Origin: Streptococcus oralis
Lineage (GTDB): Bacteria > Bacillota > Bacilli > Lactobacillales > Streptococcaceae
Reading direction: 5' to 3'
NCBI GenBank assembly: GCA_937930605.1
Contig: CALHBZ010000238.1
Coordinates: 1-18,650, forward strand
DNA: 18,650 bases
Both the position numbers and the translations under genes were made by a program. The notes under the pieces were generated by a model. The model had not been told where the DNA came from, searched no databases, and saw only the letters and a program-made list of their open reading frames with translations. Every line of letters begins with the position of its first letter. The stretch's first letter is position 1. This document shows, in pieces, positions 8,389-16,422 of the stretch.

Positions 8389-9363
8389 ATGAGAAAGAAA
8401 TTCTTTCTAACAAGCGCTGCAGTTCTATGGGCAGCAACAGCTATGACGAGCGTCCACGCAGCAACAGATGTTCAAAAAGTAATCGATGAAACCTATGTAC
8501 AACCTGAATATGTTCTAGGTTCTTCTCTATCTGAAGACCAGAAAAATCAAACACTTAGCAAACTTGGCTATGACGCATCGAAAGATACCAAAGATATCAA
8601 AACCATGACACCTGATATCTATTCGAAAATTATGAATGTGGCTAATGATGCTAGTTTACAACTCTATTCGTCAGCTAAGATTCAAAAGCTGGGGGATAAG
8701 TCGCCTCTAGAAGTCAAGATTGAAACGCCTGAAAATATCACCAAGGTGACGCAGGATATGTACCGAAATGCAGCAGTGACCCTGGGAGTCGAGCATGCTA
8801 AAATCACAGTTGCAGCTCCTATTCCAGTTACAGGTGAGAGCGCCCTAGCAGGGATTTACTACTCGTTAGAGGCCAATGGTGCTAAAGTACCACAAGCCAA
8901 TAAAGACTTGGCCCAAGAGGAGCTAAAAGCCTTGTCAGATATCAATGTTGAAAACAAGGACAAGTCAGGTTACGATGCCAATAAGCTCAATGCGGCTATG
9001 ACAGATATCAAGGCAGGAATCGCAAAGGCAAAAGAAGCCAAAGGAAGTCTGACAGAAGAAGATGTTCGCAAAATCGTTGAAGACACGCTAAAAAACTACA
9101 AACTCGATCAGGTTATAACAGGAAACCAGGTCAATATCATCATCAATTTTGCCCTCAACCTCTCGAAGAGTGACATTTTGAACAATGCTGATTTCACTAA
9201 AACTCTAAATGACCTCAAACAAAGCATTGTTTCCCAAGCCGGAGATAGCTTTAAAAACATCAACCTCAACTTTGATGCCAATAAAGCGCTAGAAGAAGGG
9301 GGCAACTTCTTTAGCTCACTTTGGCAAGCCATTGTCAACTTCTTCAAGAGTTTTGGTGCTTAG
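8389..9363 (+). CDS. Secreted DUF1002 domain protein
   Basis: A 324-residue exported protein of the DUF1002 (YpuA-like) family. A signal peptide is clear: basic start MRKK, hydrophobic stretch, and SVHA ending at residue 24 before ATDVQKV. The mature part starts with the family pattern (LGSSLSEDQKNQTLSKLGYD) and continues with VTLGVEHAKITVAAPIPVTGESALAGIYYSLE. The middle is Lys/Ala/Asp-rich and probably helical; the last 20 residues (NFFSSLWQAIVNFFKSFGA) are amphipathic and aromatic, possibly membrane-associating. No enzymatic motif is known for this family. The start has a strong AAGGAGGA at 8373-8380. It stands alone between two terminators. Confidence 0.85.
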   Translation: MRKKFFLTSAAVLWAATAMTSVHAATDVQKVIDETYVQPEYVLGSSLSEDQKNQTLSKLGYDASKDTKDIKTMTPDIYSKIMNVANDASLQLYSSAKIQKLGDKSPLEVKIETPENITKVTQDMYRNAAVTLGVEHAKITVAAPIPVTGESALAGIYYSLEANGAKVPQANKDLAQEELKALSDINVENKDKSGYDANKLNAAMTDIKAGIAKAKEAKGSLTEEDVRKIVEDTLKNYKLDQVITGNQVNIIINFALNLSKSDILNNADFTKTLNDLKQSIVSQAGDSFKNINLNFDANKALEEGGNFFSSLWQAIVNFFKSFGA

Positions 9364-9372
9364 GTCATTTCA

Positions 9373-9381
9373 TGATATAAT
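9373..9381 (+). promoter_or_regulatory. Extended -10 promoter of the RlmCD-type gene
   Basis: TGATATAAT (TG at 9373-9374, TATAAT at 9376-9381) is a perfect extended -10 and lies just after the DUF1002 stop. Transcription should start at about 9388, inside the 5' arm of the terminator hairpin that follows. Confidence 0.7.
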
Positions 9382-9385
9382 AGAT

Positions 9386-9413
9386 GGTAACAGAAATGTT
9401 GCCGTCTTTTTTT
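9386..9413 (+). terminator. Terminator of the DUF1002 gene, overlapping the downstream start site
   Basis: GGTAAC (9386-9391) pairs with GTTGCC (9398-9403) with one wobble, and a run of seven T follows at 9407-9413. GCCG (9401-9404) can instead pair with CGGC (9416-9419), which would break the terminator. A transcript from the promoter just upstream starts within the first arm and would lose part of it. Confidence 0.65.
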
Positions 9414-9425
9414 GTCGGCCGATAG

Positions 9426-10796
<1,371 letters not shown>

Positions 10797-10797
10797 A

Positions 10798-10827
10798 CAT
10801 CTCGCTTTTACATTTCAAGGCGAGATG
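10798..10827 (+). terminator. Hairpin after the RlmCD-type gene (weak terminator)
   Basis: CATCTCGC (10798-10805) pairs perfectly with GCGAGATG (10820-10827), beginning one base after the stop codon. There is no good T-run after it, so it may be only a weak terminator or a 3'-end stabiliser. Confidence 0.5.
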
Positions 10828-11178
10828 CTTCAAAGCTCCACTGAAGCTTTGAACTCCCCTTACCTTTTGAGTCCACAAACGCATCACGTTGCGCTATTGT
10901 CCAAACTAGATGTCGACAACCATATCCAACTTGAAATTAATGAAGAAGATATTGAGTCACTTTCCATCAGAAAGGATGCGACTTATCTTGAAATCAAAGA
11001 CTATATTTTGAAGAAATATGGTTTCAAGGTTTCTGGTCTCTACATTGCACAAGTGAAACGACAGTTTGACTTTATCGAACGTGAGAACTTCAACAAATCA
11101 AGCAAGGAGGAAGGCAATCAACGTGTTCCAACTAGTCCCCCTGAAAAAGAAGAAGCAATCAAAGATACTTTGGCTTAG
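10825..11178 (+). CDS. Detached C-terminal tail of an RlmCD/RlmD-type methyltransferase (relic or small ORF)
   Basis: An open frame of 117 codons. From PQTHHV onward it matches, as I recognise it, the tail found fused to RumA-like enzymes in streptococci and clostridia: ALLSKLDVDNHI, then KKYGFKVSGLYIAQVKRQF, ERENFNKSS and PPEKEEAIKDTLA. It contains no SAM motif or catalytic Cys, so it cannot methylate alone. The first 20 codons (LQSSTEALNSPYLL) look like non-coding sequence read through. The ATG at 10825 lies inside a hairpin and has no ribosome binding site, so translation is doubtful. It is one frame off from the methyltransferase gene just upstream. It is either a gene-fragment remnant or a newly separated small protein. 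Confidence 0.6.
   Translation: MLQSSTEALNSPYLLSPQTHHVALLSKLDVDNHIQLEINEEDIESLSIRKDATYLEIKDYILKKYGFKVSGLYIAQVKRQFDFIERENFNKSSKEEGNQRVPTSPPEKEEAIKDTLA
10829..10853. repeat. Inverted repeat at the methyltransferase breakpoint
   Basis: TTCAAAGCT (10829-10837) and AGCTTTGAA (10845-10853) form a perfect 9-bp stem around a 7-base loop. It lies in the 108 bases between the two copies of the CCACAnACGCAnCAnGTTG sequence (10746-10764 and 10873-10891). Confidence 0.6.
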
Positions 11179-11208
11179 TTTGGGATGATTTAAGTTTATA
11201 AACTATCT

Positions 11209-11239
11209 CCATTAAGTATTTTCTTAGTGGGAATTTTTT
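11209..11239 (+). terminator. Terminator after the detached tail
   Basis: CCATTAAG (11209-11216) pairs with CTTAGTGG (11223-11230) with one G-T wobble and a 6-base loop, followed by six T at 11234-11239. It probably is the original terminator of the full-length methyltransferase gene. Confidence 0.75.
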
Positions 11240-11248
11240 ATTAACAGA

Positions 11249-11257
11249 TGATATAAT
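11249..11257 (+). promoter_or_regulatory. Extended -10 promoter before the HEPN-like gene
   Basis: TGATATAAT (TG 11249-11250, TATAAT 11252-11257) is a perfect extended -10. The expected start of transcription is 11264, which is the A of an ATG, so the message would be leaderless. Confidence 0.65.
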
Positions 11258-11263
11258 TGATTT

Positions 11264-11398
11264 ATGGATTAAAATAAAGAAGTTAATCAAGACGAAGTTA
11301 TTGATGATAAAAAAACAATTGAAGACGTAACGGTTGAAAATCCAACTATATCATTAACTCCTCAAGTAGAAGGTGTTGCAAATAGTGTTAAGACACTT
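11264..11398 (+). other. In-frame 5' extension of the HEPN-like gene, broken by TAA at codon 3
   Basis: ATG at 11264 is in frame with the ORF starting at 11399. The frame reads ATG GAT TAA, then 42 open codons encoding a hydrophilic, acidic stretch (NKEVNQDEVIDDKK, then VENPTISLTPQVEGVANSVKTL) that runs directly into the annotated start. No canonical ATG, GTG or TTG start occurs between the TAA and 11399. A single base change (for example GAA or CAA to TAA) would explain the stop, so the gene may be a recent nonsense mutant. The alternative is that the real protein starts at 11399. Confidence 0.6.
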
Positions 11399-12274
11399 AT
11401 GGAGTTATCTGTTTATAAAGATATTGCTAAAATTTCTTATCACTACAATTCACAATTGTCTAAAATGGCAATTGTTTTAGGTGAATCATTGAGTAAAGCC
11501 TTGGTTGTTTACAATAAAGCTATTTCACCTCAAACTTTAAAATCAATCCAAGTAATTTCTGAATCTGCTAAAAGGATTGTCGAAACTACTCAGATAAATT
11601 ATGCTGATATTATTTCTGGGTTAGGTGAGATAGTCCAAAAAATTCCAAAACCTTATACAGATGAAGAATATGAAGATATAAAATTTCATATTGAAAAAAC
11701 AGCAGATAAGGGATGGGTCGTATATTACTTTGTAGGTAATACATTCGATCGTTTGAAATCTGCTGATATATCTGAAATTGAAAACGAGTGGGTAGAATTA
11801 CTTAAAAGGGACTTAGATAACAAAGATACAATTGAGAAACTAAGTAAGTACCATTGGTATTCTTCTTATCTGATTGATTCAATGTATGACTGTTACAAGT
11901 GCAAAAATTATTACGCAGCTTATACTCTTGCTACATTAGCTATTGACGGTGCTGTAAACAGAATAGCTGAAGAGTTAAGCATAGAAGATGGTACAAGCAG
12001 AAAGAGAAATATAGTCGGATATAGAGCTGTAAAGGGGATAGAGGATAAAATAGAAAAACATTCCTTGACCTATTTTGGTTTATTTAAATGGCTATATAAT
12101 TTTTTTCAATATACGGAAATGTTTACACTTGATGAATCTAATCGACATATGATTGGACATGGTCGCTGGGATAAGGAAATTTCAGAATTACAATTTTTAA
12201 AAGTATTCAATACCTTATTATTTATTTCGGATGGATTATTATTAGAATTTGATGATGTTTTAATTGATTATTAG
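11399..12274 (+). CDS. HEPN-like helical protein, possible defence RNase
   Basis: At least 291 residues, predicted almost entirely helical, with no membrane segment. I do not recognise the exact family. The C-terminal half looks like a HEPN domain: a helix YYAAYTLATLAIDGAVNRIAEEL (about 180-202), then NRHMIGHGRW, in which Arg249 and His254 form an Rx4H motif with His next to Arg. Rx4-6H is the metal-independent RNase motif of active HEPN toxins and abortive-infection proteins. The N-terminal part (about 1-110) may be a coiled regulatory segment. The start at 11399 has no ribosome binding site and the frame is open upstream to a TAA at 11270, so the true N terminus may be longer or the gene may be disabled. 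It lies beside a type I restriction operon and has no obvious antitoxin gene. RNase activity is inferred. Confidence 0.6.
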   Translation: MELSVYKDIAKISYHYNSQLSKMAIVLGESLSKALVVYNKAISPQTLKSIQVISESAKRIVETTQINYADIISGLGEIVQKIPKPYTDEEYEDIKFHIEKTADKGWVVYYFVGNTFDRLKSADISEIENEWVELLKRDLDNKDTIEKLSKYHWYSSYLIDSMYDCYKCKNYYAAYTLATLAIDGAVNRIAEELSIEDGTSRKRNIVGYRAVKGIEDKIEKHSLTYFGLFKWLYNFFQYTEMFTLDESNRHMIGHGRWDKEISELQFLKVFNTLLFISDGLLLEFDDVLIDY

Positions 12275-12340
12275 TCTCGAAAAATCAGTTGTATTATTGC
12301 TTTATCCGATGTCGGCTTAATAGAAAAAATAGTTTCGAAA

Positions 12341-12349
12341 TGATATAAT
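12341..12349 (+). promoter_or_regulatory. Extended -10 promoter of the hsd operon
   Basis: TGATATAAT (TG 12341-12342, TATAAT 12344-12349) predicts a start of transcription near 12356 and an untranslated leader of about 148 bases before hsdR. No clear -35 was seen. The 229 bases between the HEPN-like gene and hsdR hold only this promoter, the repeat and two hairpins; there is no clear terminator for the HEPN-like gene. Confidence 0.65.
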
Positions 12350-12369
12350 ATACTTAAATAAAAAATTGC

Positions 12370-12442
12370 GAAGGGTACCCTTCCTTTATGCTTTCACCAT
12401 AAAGGAAGGGTACCCTTCCTTTATGCTTTCACCATAAAGGAA
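12370..12442. repeat. 35-bp tandem repeat forming a 21-bp perfect hairpin in the hsdR leader
   Basis: Two identical 35-bp units (12370-12404 and 12405-12439) plus GAA of a third. Each contains the palindrome GAAGGGTACCCTTC and the inverted repeat CCTTTATG-CTTTCAC-CATAAAGG. As a result 12370-12390 is perfectly complementary to 12398-12418 around the loop CTTTCAC, 12398-12425 is a perfect 28-bp palindrome, and a second stem forms from 12416-12425 with 12433-12442. No T-run follows, so it is not a terminator. No database element is recognised. Confidence 0.95.
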
Positions 12443-12471
12443 TCCTATTAGTCCTTCAACAATTTTGAATG

Positions 12472-12495
12472 AAAGCTCTTTTTGAGCTTTAGGAG
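12472..12495 (+). promoter_or_regulatory. Hairpin next to the hsdR ribosome binding site
   Basis: AAAGCTC (12472-12478) and GAGCTTT (12484-12490) form a 7-bp stem with a TTTTT loop. The ribosome binding site AGGAG (12491-12495) begins at the next base, eight bases before the ATG at 12504. Stacking of the hairpin against the site could affect translation initiation. Confidence 0.55.
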
Positions 12496-12503
12496 AATGA
12501 GAA

Positions 12504-15245
12504 ATGACACCAGAACAAGAAGCTAGAATTATTATTGATAAAAAATTAGAAGAAGCTGGATGGACACTTCAAAAAATGGAGGAATTAAATCCGCGGGCTT
12601 CATTGGGAGTTGCCGTTCGAGAATTTGCAACGGATACAGGACCAGTAGATTATGTCCTTTTTATTGATGGTGAAGCTGTTGGGGTAGTAGAAGCAAAACC
12701 TACAGATGAAGGCGAAAATATTACTGTTGTTGAAAATCAATCTAAGCGCTATGCAGAGAGTGAATTTAAGAGAATCAAAAAATCACCTGAGATTCGTTTT
12801 GCCTATGAAGCAACAGATTTACTAATTCGTTTTACGGATTATAAAGATGAGAAATATCGCTCTCGTGAAGTATTTTCTTTTCATAGACCTGAATTTTTGG
12901 AAGAGTTGTTAGAACAAGATGATACCGTACGAAATAACTTGAAAAGGGTCCCAGAGTTTGATGAGACAGGTTTTCGTGATTGTCAGGTTACTGCGATTAC
13001 TAATCTAAACCAATCTTTTGCAGAAAACAAACCTCGTGCTTTGGTTCAAATGGCAACAGGAGCAGGTAAAACTTTTACTGCAATTACACAAGCCTACCGT
13101 CTCTTGAAATATGGAAAAATGAAACGTATCCTTTTTCTTGTGGATACTAAAGGTCTAGGCGAGCAAGCTGAATCAGAATTTCTTGCCTATAAACCAAATG
13201 ATGATCCAAGAAGTTTCTCTCAATTATACGGTGTTAAGCGTCTATCAAGTTCTTACATACCAAATGATGTCCAAGTATGTATTAGTACGGTACAGCGGAT
13301 GTATTCCATTCTAAAAGAAGAAGATTTGGATGATACTGATGAAGAAGAGTCATTGGAAACGTATGTTACCGCAGATAGCAAAACACCTAAAGAGGTTGTT
13401 TATAATGAAAAATACCCTCCAGAGTTTTTCGATTGTATCATTATTGATGAGTGCCATCGCTCGATTTATAATGTTTGGCAACAGGTTTTAACTTATTTCG
13501 ATGCCTTTTTAATTGGTTTGACTGCTACACCAGATAAAAGAACTTTTGCTTTCTTTAATGAAAATCTAGTCAGTGAGTACAGACGTGAACAAGCCATTAT
13601 TGATGGTGTCAATGTTGGGGAGGACATTTACCATATTGATACAGAGGTTACTCAAAAAGGTGGTCAGATTCTGAAGAGATATATTGAGTATCGTGAACGT
13701 AAGAGTCGGAAAAAACGCTGGGCGGAGATGGATGAAGACATCGAGTATGATAAAAGTACGTTAGATAAAAGTGTCGTAAATCCAAGTCAAATTCGTACAG
13801 TCATTAGAACATTTAAGGAAAAGTTAGAGACTGAACTTTTTCCGTATCGAAAAGAAGTTCCTAAAACGCTGATTTTTGCTAAGACGGATAGTCATGCAGA
13901 TGATATTATCAATATTGTTCGTGAAGAATTCGGAGAAGGGAATGAATTCTGTAAGAAAATTACCCATGCTGCCAAGGATGCGGATACGGTATTGACCTCT
14001 TTTCGAAATGACTTCTATCCTCGTATTGCAGTCACAGTGAATATGATTGCTACAGGAACAGATATCAAACCACTTGAGTGTTTGATTTTCATGCGTGACG
14101 TAAGAAGTAAAAACTTCTATGAACAAATGGTTGGTCGTGGCACACGTACACTGAGCTTGGAAGACTTAAAAAAAGTTTCTCCGTCAGCTACTGAAAGCAA
14201 GGATCACTTTGTTATTGTAGATGCGGTAGGTGTTACGAATTCTAAGAAAATAGAAACAAAGTCATTTGAGCGAAAATTGGGTATTTCTCTTAAAGAGTTG
14301 ATGCTGAATGTTGCTTTAGGTGATGATAGTGAAGACACGTTGAATTCACTGGCAGAACGCATTACAAGACTGGATAAGAGATTAACCAAGAAGGAGCAGA
14401 AAGATTTTGTTGTAATCGTGGGTGCTTCAGCGCGTGATATAGCTTACAATTTATTACACGCCCATGATGAAGATACTATTTTTGAGCGAGCACAAGAGTT
14501 GGCTAGTTCGGACGCACCAAATGAAAAAGAAATCAAAAAAGCTCAAAAATCTTTGCTGAGAGAAGCGACTGATCCATTCTTTAACCCAGATGCTCGAGAT
14601 TTTATTGAGAATGTCCATAAGAACCATACGCAAATAATTGATAGTGTGAATATTGATTCAGTCTTGTTTGCTGGATATGATTCACAAAAAGATGAAAATG
14701 TCAGCAAAACCATTCTTACTTTCCGTGAATTTATTGAGGAGAATAAGGATGAGATTATTGCATTGCGCATCATTTACAACGAATCCTATAAAGATAGACC
14801 AATGGTTATCCAGCAATTGAAAGCTTTGTATGAGACATTACAACAGAAAAACTTAACTGTGGATCGAGTTTGGGAAGCGTACGCGACTAAAGATGTTGAA
14901 AAAGTGAAAAAACGTAGCACAATAGCACAAATCACGGATTTGATTTCATTAATTCGTTATGAAATGGGAGTAGTAACTGAATTGTCGCCCTTTGCAGACT
15001 GTGTGAACCAAAACTTTAAGGACTGGACCTTTAAAAAGAATGCAGGGTATTTGCAATTCACAGAAGAGCAGATGGAATGGTTGCGTTTGATTAAGGAACA
15101 CATTATTTCTTCTTTAAGTATTTTAGAAGAAGACTTTGATTACACTCCATTCGATCGAAAAGGTGGATTAATTGGTTTCTATGAGGCATTTGGTGATAAC
15201 TATAAAAATATATTATATGAAATGAATGTAGAATTAGTGGCGTAA
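12504..15245 (+). CDS. hsdR: Type I restriction endonuclease subunit R
   Basis: The 913-residue motor and nuclease subunit of a type I restriction enzyme. The N-terminal PD-(D/E)xK nuclease shows Asp49 (GPVDYVLF) and Glu63-Ala-Lys65 (VVEAK). The SF2 translocase follows: Walker A ATGAGKT (184-190), DECH (315-318), TATP (340-343), motif V VNMIATGTDI and motif VI QMVGRGTRT (541-549). The C-terminal helical part, which docks on the methyltransferase core, is present and ends with EEDFDYTPFDRKGG and GFYEAFGDNYKNIL. The layout resembles the EcoEI/EcoAI kind of R subunit more than EcoKI by my reading. All motifs are intact, so it is probably active. The start has AGGAG at the right distance. hsdS begins two bases after the stop. 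Confidence 0.96.
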   Translation: MTPEQEARIIIDKKLEEAGWTLQKMEELNPRASLGVAVREFATDTGPVDYVLFIDGEAVGVVEAKPTDEGENITVVENQSKRYAESEFKRIKKSPEIRFAYEATDLLIRFTDYKDEKYRSREVFSFHRPEFLEELLEQDDTVRNNLKRVPEFDETGFRDCQVTAITNLNQSFAENKPRALVQMATGAGKTFTAITQAYRLLKYGKMKRILFLVDTKGLGEQAESEFLAYKPNDDPRSFSQLYGVKRLSSSYIPNDVQVCISTVQRMYSILKEEDLDDTDEEESLETYVTADSKTPKEVVYNEKYPPEFFDCIIIDECHRSIYNVWQQVLTYFDAFLIGLTATPDKRTFAFFNENLVSEYRREQAIIDGVNVGEDIYHIDTEVTQKGGQILKRYIEYRERKSRKKRWAEMDEDIEYDKSTLDKSVVNPSQIRTVIRTFKEKLETELFPYRKEVPKTLIFAKTDSHADDIINIVREEFGEGNEFCKKITHAAKDADTVLTSFRNDFYPRIAVTVNMIATGTDIKPLECLIFMRDVRSKNFYEQMVGRGTRTLSLEDLKKVSPSATESKDHFVIVDAVGVTNSKKIETKSFERKLGISLKELMLNVALGDDSEDTLNSLAERITRLDKRLTKKEQKDFVVIVGASARDIAYNLLHAHDEDTIFERAQELASSDAPNEKEIKKAQKSLLREATDPFFNPDARDFIENVHKNHTQIIDSVNIDSVLFAGYDSQKDENVSKTILTFREFIEENKDEIIALRIIYNESYKDRPMVIQQLKALYETLQQKNLTVDRVWEAYATKDVEKVKKRSTIAQITDLISLIRYEMGVVTELSPFADCVNQNFKDWTFKKNAGYLQFTEEQMEWLRLIKEHIISSLSILEEDFDYTPFDRKGGLIGFYEAFGDNYKNILYEMNVELVA

Positions 15246-15247
15246 GA

Positions 15248-16420
15248 ATGGTAAAAAATATGAAATATACAAAAGCTAAATTACCAGATATATGCACAAT
15301 AAAAACAGGTAAACACGATGCAAATCACGCTAATAAAGAAGGAAAGTATCGATTCTATACATGTTCTAATCAATATTCAATGTGTGATACATATTCATTT
15401 ACAGGAGAATCTGTTATAGTTCCTGGAAATGGAGATATTGGATTAGTTTTCTATTATGATGGTGAGTTTGATGCATATCAACGTACATACGTTTTGAATG
15501 ATATAACGATCTTACCAAAGTACTTGTTTTATCATATGCAATTATACTGGCGTAATTTTAATGATCAGAAAAAATTTGGATCAACAGTTAAATATGTTAG
15601 GATGTCTAATTTCACAAATTATGAGATTTCCTACCCTTCTATAGAAGAACAAGAACGCATTGTTGCAAAAATTGAGGAACTATTCTCTGATCTTGATAAT
15701 GCTGTGGATACTTTGAACGCGACAAAAGCACAGCTAGAAGTGTATAAACAAGCTGTATTAAAGAATGCATTTGACGGAAAACTAACCAATAATGGTGATC
15801 CTGAAATTAAAGAACTAGCTTCTTTTATTGAACATCCAAGATATGGAACTTCAAAAAAATGCGATTATCAAAATGATATTGAAGCTTATACAGAGGTTTA
15901 TAGAATACCAAATATAGATGCATCCACAGGAACATTAGATAGATCAGACTTGAAATATGCGAAATTTGACGAGGATGAAATTGAAAAATTATCGTTAAAA
16001 TACGGTGATATTCTAATTATTCGTTCTAATGGCAGTCCCTCTATAGTCGGAACAGCCGCAATGGTACGAGAACAGGATGTATCAGGATTATTTGCTGGAT
16101 ATTTAATACGAATTCGTATTAGTGACCACGAAAAATTGTCGCCTAAATATTTGTTAAGGTACTTATCTTCCTATGACGCTAGGAGATATATTGAAAATGT
16201 TTCTAAGTCAACTAGTGGTGTAAACAACGTTAATGCACAAGAAATAAAGAAAATAAAAGTACCATACTTCAAAAAGGAAATACAAGATCAAATAATCTAT
16301 GCAATTGATTCAAGATTATCGGCATATGAAAATATTGAAAAGACTGTAAATGATGCCTTACAACAAGCATCTGCTATGCGTCAAAGCATACTGAAACAAG
16401 CCTTTGAAGGGAGACTCTAA
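15248..16420 (+). CDS. hsdS: Type I restriction-modification specificity subunit S
   Basis: The 390-residue DNA-recognition subunit. It has two target recognition domains, at about 1-130 and 185-340, each followed by a conserved helical spacer: EEQERIVAKIEELFSDLDNA to KQAVLKNAFDGKL (about 133-179) and AIDSRLSAYENIEKT to RQSILKQAFEGRL (about 352-390). The near-repeat of the two spacer ends is the internal symmetry expected of HsdS. Each recognition domain reads one half of a bipartite site; the target cannot be derived here. The frame opens at ATG 15248 but ATG 15260 is possible, since neither has a strong ribosome binding site. The gene is more AT-rich than hsdR and hsdM. No second hsdS or recombinase lies nearby. 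Confidence 0.95.
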   Translation: MVKNMKYTKAKLPDICTIKTGKHDANHANKEGKYRFYTCSNQYSMCDTYSFTGESVIVPGNGDIGLVFYYDGEFDAYQRTYVLNDITILPKYLFYHMQLYWRNFNDQKKFGSTVKYVRMSNFTNYEISYPSIEEQERIVAKIEELFSDLDNAVDTLNATKAQLEVYKQAVLKNAFDGKLTNNGDPEIKELASFIEHPRYGTSKKCDYQNDIEAYTEVYRIPNIDASTGTLDRSDLKYAKFDEDEIEKLSLKYGDILIIRSNGSPSIVGTAAMVREQDVSGLFAGYLIRIRISDHEKLSPKYLLRYLSSYDARRYIENVSKSTSGVNNVNAQEIKKIKVPYFKKEIQDQIIYAIDSRLSAYENIEKTVNDALQQASAMRQSILKQAFEGRL

Positions 16421-16422
16421 TA

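Noticed and set aside
12398..12425. 28-bp perfect palindrome as a dif/Xer or phage attachment site
   Set aside because: dif-type sites are imperfect, with two different arms around a central spacer, and the streptococcal dif that I know does not look like this. No integrase or recombinase gene is present. The palindrome follows simply from tandem duplication of a hairpin unit.
12370..12442. Two identical 35-bp repeats as a CRISPR array remnant
   Set aside because: The units are directly adjacent with no spacers, each is itself composed of palindromes, and no cas gene is in the window.
15248..16420. Phase-variable hsdS shuffling as in pneumococcal inverting type I loci
   Set aside because: There is only one hsdS, no silent partial hsdS copy, no inverted repeats shared with another gene, and no recombinase in the window.
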